Positions 6,212-8,575 of a DNA stretch of 8,575 bases are shown piece by piece. Within the stretch, counting starts at the first letter, position 1. Each line of letters starts with the position of its first letter. The DNA comes from Anaerolineae bacterium (GTDB lineage: Bacteria > Chloroflexota > Anaerolineae > JAFGEY01). Under the pieces are notes generated by a model. That model saw only the letters and a list, made by a program, of their open reading frames with translations. It did no database searches and was not told the origin of the DNA. The DNA is taken from positions 1 through 8,575 of the forward strand of contig JAFGJF010000510.1 in NCBI GenBank assembly GCA_016929205.1, in the 5' to 3' direction. The position numbers were made by a program, and so were the translations under genes.

Positions 6212-7069
6212 ATGAGACTGAGTATCAATACCTATGTGTACGAGTGTGCTCGTGTGCCCATTCAGGAGACGCTGCGCAGCGCCAAACGGATGGGTTTCAC
6301 CCTGGTGGATCTGGCCGGCATCAACGGCGGCGATCCGACGTCAATGAGCGCCAGCCAGCGCAAAGAGGTCATTGCGATGATGCATGACCTGGGACTGCAA
6401 TTGTCCCAATTTCAACTGGCCTACACCCAGCAGTTGGCCAGCTCCGACGCCGCGCTGCGCGCCAAGGGCGTAGATTATATGAAGCGCTGCGCCGAATTCG
6501 TTCAGGAATTGGGTGGGCGGGAAATGCTCGTCTGGTGGGGCTGCGGCGTGCTCGAGTTTGGCATACCCCGCGAGCAGTCCTGGATGTATGCGGTGAACTC
6601 GATGAAGGCGTTTTGTGCCTGGTGCGAGCCGGATGGCCTGATCGTGGAACTGGAACTGGAGCCGCACAACTTTTCATTCTTGAACAACACAGCGGCGATG
6701 GTCAAAATGGTCGAAGATGTCAATACCAGCAACATCTACTCCAACGTGGACATCGGCCATATGAGCATCAACCGTGAAAGTCCGATTGCCATCGAAAAGT
6801 TTGGCCGCCGCATCTTGCACGCCCACATCAGCGAAACAGACCTGTTCGAGCACACCAACGGTATTATCGGCACCGGTCGGGTGGATTATCCGGCCTATAT
6901 CAACAAGCTTTTCGAGGTGGGCATCGAGGAGAATTGCCAAAAACTGGGCATCACCTGCGCCGCCGGGATCGAAATGGGTGAAAAGATCGGCGATGTTGAC
7001 GACCCTGAGCGCTGGATCCGGCAAAGTCTGGGATACCTGAAGCGCACGTTGCCCGAGCTCACGCTGTAA
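6212..7069 (+). CDS. Sugar isomerase/epimerase-type TIM barrel (xylose isomerase-like, AP2Ec)
   Basis: This 285-residue protein is a xylose-isomerase-like TIM barrel of standard length. The metal site can be read in order: LELEPH with E150, VDIGH with D180 and H183, HAHISETD with H205, and AGIEMGE with E254. This matches the Glu-Asp-His-Glu set of D-tagatose/D-psicose 3-epimerases. A NGIIGTGRVDY loop (216-226) corresponds to their PGxGxVD segment. The reaction could be C3 epimerisation of a ketose, keto-sugar isomerisation, or hydrolysis/lyase chemistry on 3-keto-glycosides, since some AP2Ec proteins do that. AGGAGG is nine bases before the ATG. The gene lies 51 bases after the second glycosidase and 32 before the SDR, so it most likely acts on a product of that hydrolase. 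Confidence 0.88.
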   Translation: MRLSINTYVYECARVPIQETLRSAKRMGFTLVDLAGINGGDPTSMSASQRKEVIAMMHDLGLQLSQFQLAYTQQLASSDAALRAKGVDYMKRCAEFVQELGGREMLVWWGCGVLEFGIPREQSWMYAVNSMKAFCAWCEPDGLIVELELEPHNFSFLNNTAAMVKMVEDVNTSNIYSNVDIGHMSINRESPIAIEKFGRRILHAHISETDLFEHTNGIIGTGRVDYPAYINKLFEVGIEENCQKLGITCAAGIEMGEKIGDVDDPERWIRQSLGYLKRTLPELTL

Positions 7070-7075
7070 ATGATC

Positions 7076-7090
7076 GAAGGAAAATCCTTC
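7076..7090 (+). repeat. Short inverted repeat before the SDR ribosome binding site
   Basis: GAAGGA (7076-7081) and TCCTTC (7085-7090) form a six-pair stem with a three-A loop, just before GGAGG (7093-7097). It would sit in the isomerase-SDR spacer RNA and could affect SDR translation or mRNA stability. It lacks a T-run, so it is not a terminator. Confidence 0.4.
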
Positions 7091-7101
7091 ACGGAGGATA
7101 G

Positions 7102-7944
7102 ATGGAACTTGATGGAAAAACGGTGATCGTGACCGGGGCCGGAAGTGGCATCGGCAGGGGGCTGGCCTGCACGTTTGCGCGAGAAGGCGCGAAGGTCGTG
7201 TGCTGCGGGCGCACGCTGTCCAGGCTGGATGAGACCGTCGCGTTGATCACGGCAGAAGGTGGCACAGGCATTGCGCATTCGGCGGATGTCACGGACTGGG
7301 CGCAAGTTCAGGCAATGGTACAGCGCGTCCTGGCGCAGTTTGGCACGATTGATCTGCTCTTCAACAACGCCGGCAGCTTCCAATCGGTTGGCCCGGTATG
7401 GGAAGTTGACCCGGAGGTGTGGTGGGGCGACGTGAGCGTCAATCTCCGCGGCACGATGCTGTGCAGCCGGGCCGTGCTCCCACATATGATCGAGCGCGAT
7501 AACGGCGTCATTCTCATCATGGATGGCGGTGGCGGCGCAAACGGAGTCAACGTTGGTGGTTCCGCCTATGGCTGCTCAAAAGCGGCTATCGTGCGGTTTA
7601 GCGAGGGCCTGGCCCACGAGCTAGCGCATATTGGATCGTCCGTGCTGGTTTTTTGTATGAATCCGGGTTTCGTCCGTACGCCGATGACCGAAGGCCTGAT
7701 GGCAACGCCCGAAAAGCGCGCGTGGCAGACTCATGTGCCCCGATTGATGGGATCCGCACAGCAAGTCCCTTCTGACGCCTGCGCCCAAGCGACGCTGCGC
7801 TTGTTGCGGATCGCCGGGCCCGAACTCAGCGGTCGTACCTTTACTGTGCATACCGATTTCGACGCTATTGATCGAAACCGCAAAGCCATTCAGGAACAAA
7901 ACCTGTATGTGATGCAGTGGAAAACCGAGGATAATCCAAAGTAA
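7102..7944 (+). CDS. Short-chain dehydrogenase/reductase, catalytic Ser replaced by Gly
   Basis: This is a 280-residue classical SDR. TGAGSGIG (11-18) is the dinucleotide-binding glycine motif. CGR (35-37) ends the second strand, where an Arg usually favours NADP(H). NNAG is at 88-91, the structural Asn of the active site is N114 (VNLRG), and YGCSK gives Y156 and K160. The Ser expected 13 residues before the Tyr is Gly: residues 142-145 are four glycines (IMDGGGGANG). The last 30 or so residues extend past the usual core (DFDAIDRNRKAIQEQ). GGAGG lies four bases before the ATG at 7102. Given its place after the isomerase, it probably oxidises or reduces a sugar or polyol, but the missing Ser leaves a less efficient or altered activity, or a non-catalytic role, open. 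Confidence 0.9.
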   Translation: MELDGKTVIVTGAGSGIGRGLACTFAREGAKVVCCGRTLSRLDETVALITAEGGTGIAHSADVTDWAQVQAMVQRVLAQFGTIDLLFNNAGSFQSVGPVWEVDPEVWWGDVSVNLRGTMLCSRAVLPHMIERDNGVILIMDGGGGANGVNVGGSAYGCSKAAIVRFSEGLAHELAHIGSSVLVFCMNPGFVRTPMTEGLMATPEKRAWQTHVPRLMGSAQQVPSDACAQATLRLLRIAGPELSGRTFTVHTDFDAIDRNRKAIQEQNLYVMQWKTEDNPK

Positions 7945-8118
7945 CGATCCGACCAGTTTTGGGGGCACTTGTTGGTCGTTGACAATCATCTGCTTCGGTT
8001 TTGACTGGCGGCGCGTTGGCCGTAGGCCTTTGCTCGCCATGCCGCTGTGACCATTTCGACGGTGACTGTGAGAAGGTGGGGTGTCGAGATGATGAGCGAA
8101 GCAGTGAACGAGGATCGG
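7945..8118. other. Convergent intergenic region without a recognisable gene
   Basis: These 174 bases separate the ends of the SDR gene (plus) and the MNIO-like gene (minus), so terminators are expected. Only weak structures are visible: CGACCA (7950-7955) pairs with TGGTCG (7973-7978) across 17 bases, and a nested TGGCG (8006-8010)/CGCCA (8035-8039) repeat surrounds GGCC-GTA-GGCC (8018-8028). Neither is followed by a clear T-run in either direction, so factor-dependent or overlapping termination is more likely than a classical intrinsic terminator. Confidence 0.45.
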
Positions 8119-8575
8119 TTATGATCCGTCCTTTCCGGGGTACAATGCGCTGAGCCGCCTGGCCTGGCATTCGAGCGTGCCGGCGTCGCGCGTGTACTCG
8201 AGTGTGATCGCCCACGGTTGCGTTCGGGCGACCATCTGCGCCAGCAACTGGAAATCCGCTTCGCGCAGTGGATCGTGTGCGTCGATGAGGCGTCCATTGA
8301 CCTGCCGCGGGCTGCTAACGTGCAGCTGTCTCACGCGATGCAGCGGCAATTGGGCAAGGTAATCTGCCCATGGGAACCCGAGTGCAGCCGCGCTGACCTG
8401 GGCGTGGGCCAGGTCCAGGAGCATCCAGGTGCCGGTGGTTTCCAACACGGCCGTGATAAAGTCGGGCATACAGACGTGTTCGTAGGCACCGGTCGGGCAA
8501 TAGTCCAGGTTTTCCAGCAACAGCGGCACGGGAGACAGCGCTTGAAGTTGCGTCACGGTAGCGCAGATCGCATCC
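8119..8575 (-). CDS. MNIO/DUF692-like metalloenzyme, N-terminus beyond the right edge
   Basis: The frame is open from the window edge to the stop at 8119, leaving 152 codons of what should be a roughly 250-300-residue TIM barrel. Numbering from the edge: LLLENLDY carries E21, LLDLAHAQVSA carries D54 and H57, LHVSSPR carries H85, RLIDAHD carries D98 and H100, and ITLEYTRD carries E126. This order fits the multinuclear non-haem iron (DUF692, MbnB/BufB-like) superfamily, though several blocks are divergent: HAQ where NN is usual, SSP where AGH is usual. Family members oxidatively modify cysteines of ribosomally made peptides, usually with a partner protein. A GTG at 8554-8556 is not the real start because coding continues upstream. 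It is convergent with the SDR gene. A general AP2Ec-type TIM barrel is the main alternative. Confidence 0.72.
   Translation of the reverse strand, partial: DAICATVTQLQALSPVPLLLENLDYCPTGAYEHVCMPDFITAVLETTGTWMLLDLAHAQVSAAALGFPWADYLAQLPLHRVRQLHVSSPRQVNGRLIDAHDPLREADFQLLAQMVARTQPWAITLEYTRDAGTLECQARRLSALYPGKDGS

Noticed and set aside
7950..7978. Intrinsic terminator after the SDR gene
   Set aside because: The six-base stem has a 17-base loop and is followed by TTGACAATC, not a T-run.

Overview
The window is a GC-rich bacterial chromosome segment with strong AGGAG-type ribosome binding sites. No rRNA or signature gene fixes the taxon. The mix of an intracellular GH30, a DUF6298-like glycosidase, TIM-barrel sugar isomerase, SDR and MNIO/DUF692-type protein would suit a saccharolytic Chloroflexota-like bacterium, but that is a guess from gene content.

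Layout. The left quarter lies on the minus strand. Reading leftwards, it holds a zinc-ribbon protein of unknown function (1092-2267), then a separate transcription unit of an excisionase-type helix-turn-helix protein (606-812), a possible small GTGA-coupled ORF (460-609) and a nucleotidyltransferase-fold protein cut by the left edge (1-473). Good sigma70-like promoters can be read upstream of both the zinc-ribbon and the HTH genes.

From a divergent 357-base intergenic region, five plus-strand genes follow, 2625-7944: GH30 glycosidase, a small VOC/glyoxalase-fold protein, a second TIM-barrel glycosidase-like protein, a sugar isomerase/epimerase-type TIM barrel, and an SDR oxidoreductase. The last four are 32-96 bases apart and look co-transcribed. 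Between GH30 and the VOC gene lies the decayed 3' end of a LacI-family regulator, in the reading frame of GH30 and starting right after its stop codon. This suggests that a sugar-responsive regulator once sat here and was deleted.

Neither glycosidase has a signal peptide, so the pathway appears to be intracellular: glycosides that have already entered the cell are hydrolysed, and the released sugar or aglycone is then isomerised and oxidised or reduced. No transporter or kinase is visible. The SDR lacks the usual catalytic serine, and the second glycosidase has a TDTDH motif where a nucleophile glutamate might be expected. The exact chemistry is therefore open, and this is the most interesting part of the window.

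At the right edge, convergent with the operon, is the C-terminal part of an MNIO/DUF692-like metalloenzyme (8119-8575). Members of that superfamily modify ribosomal peptides. No precursor peptide is visible on its downstream side.
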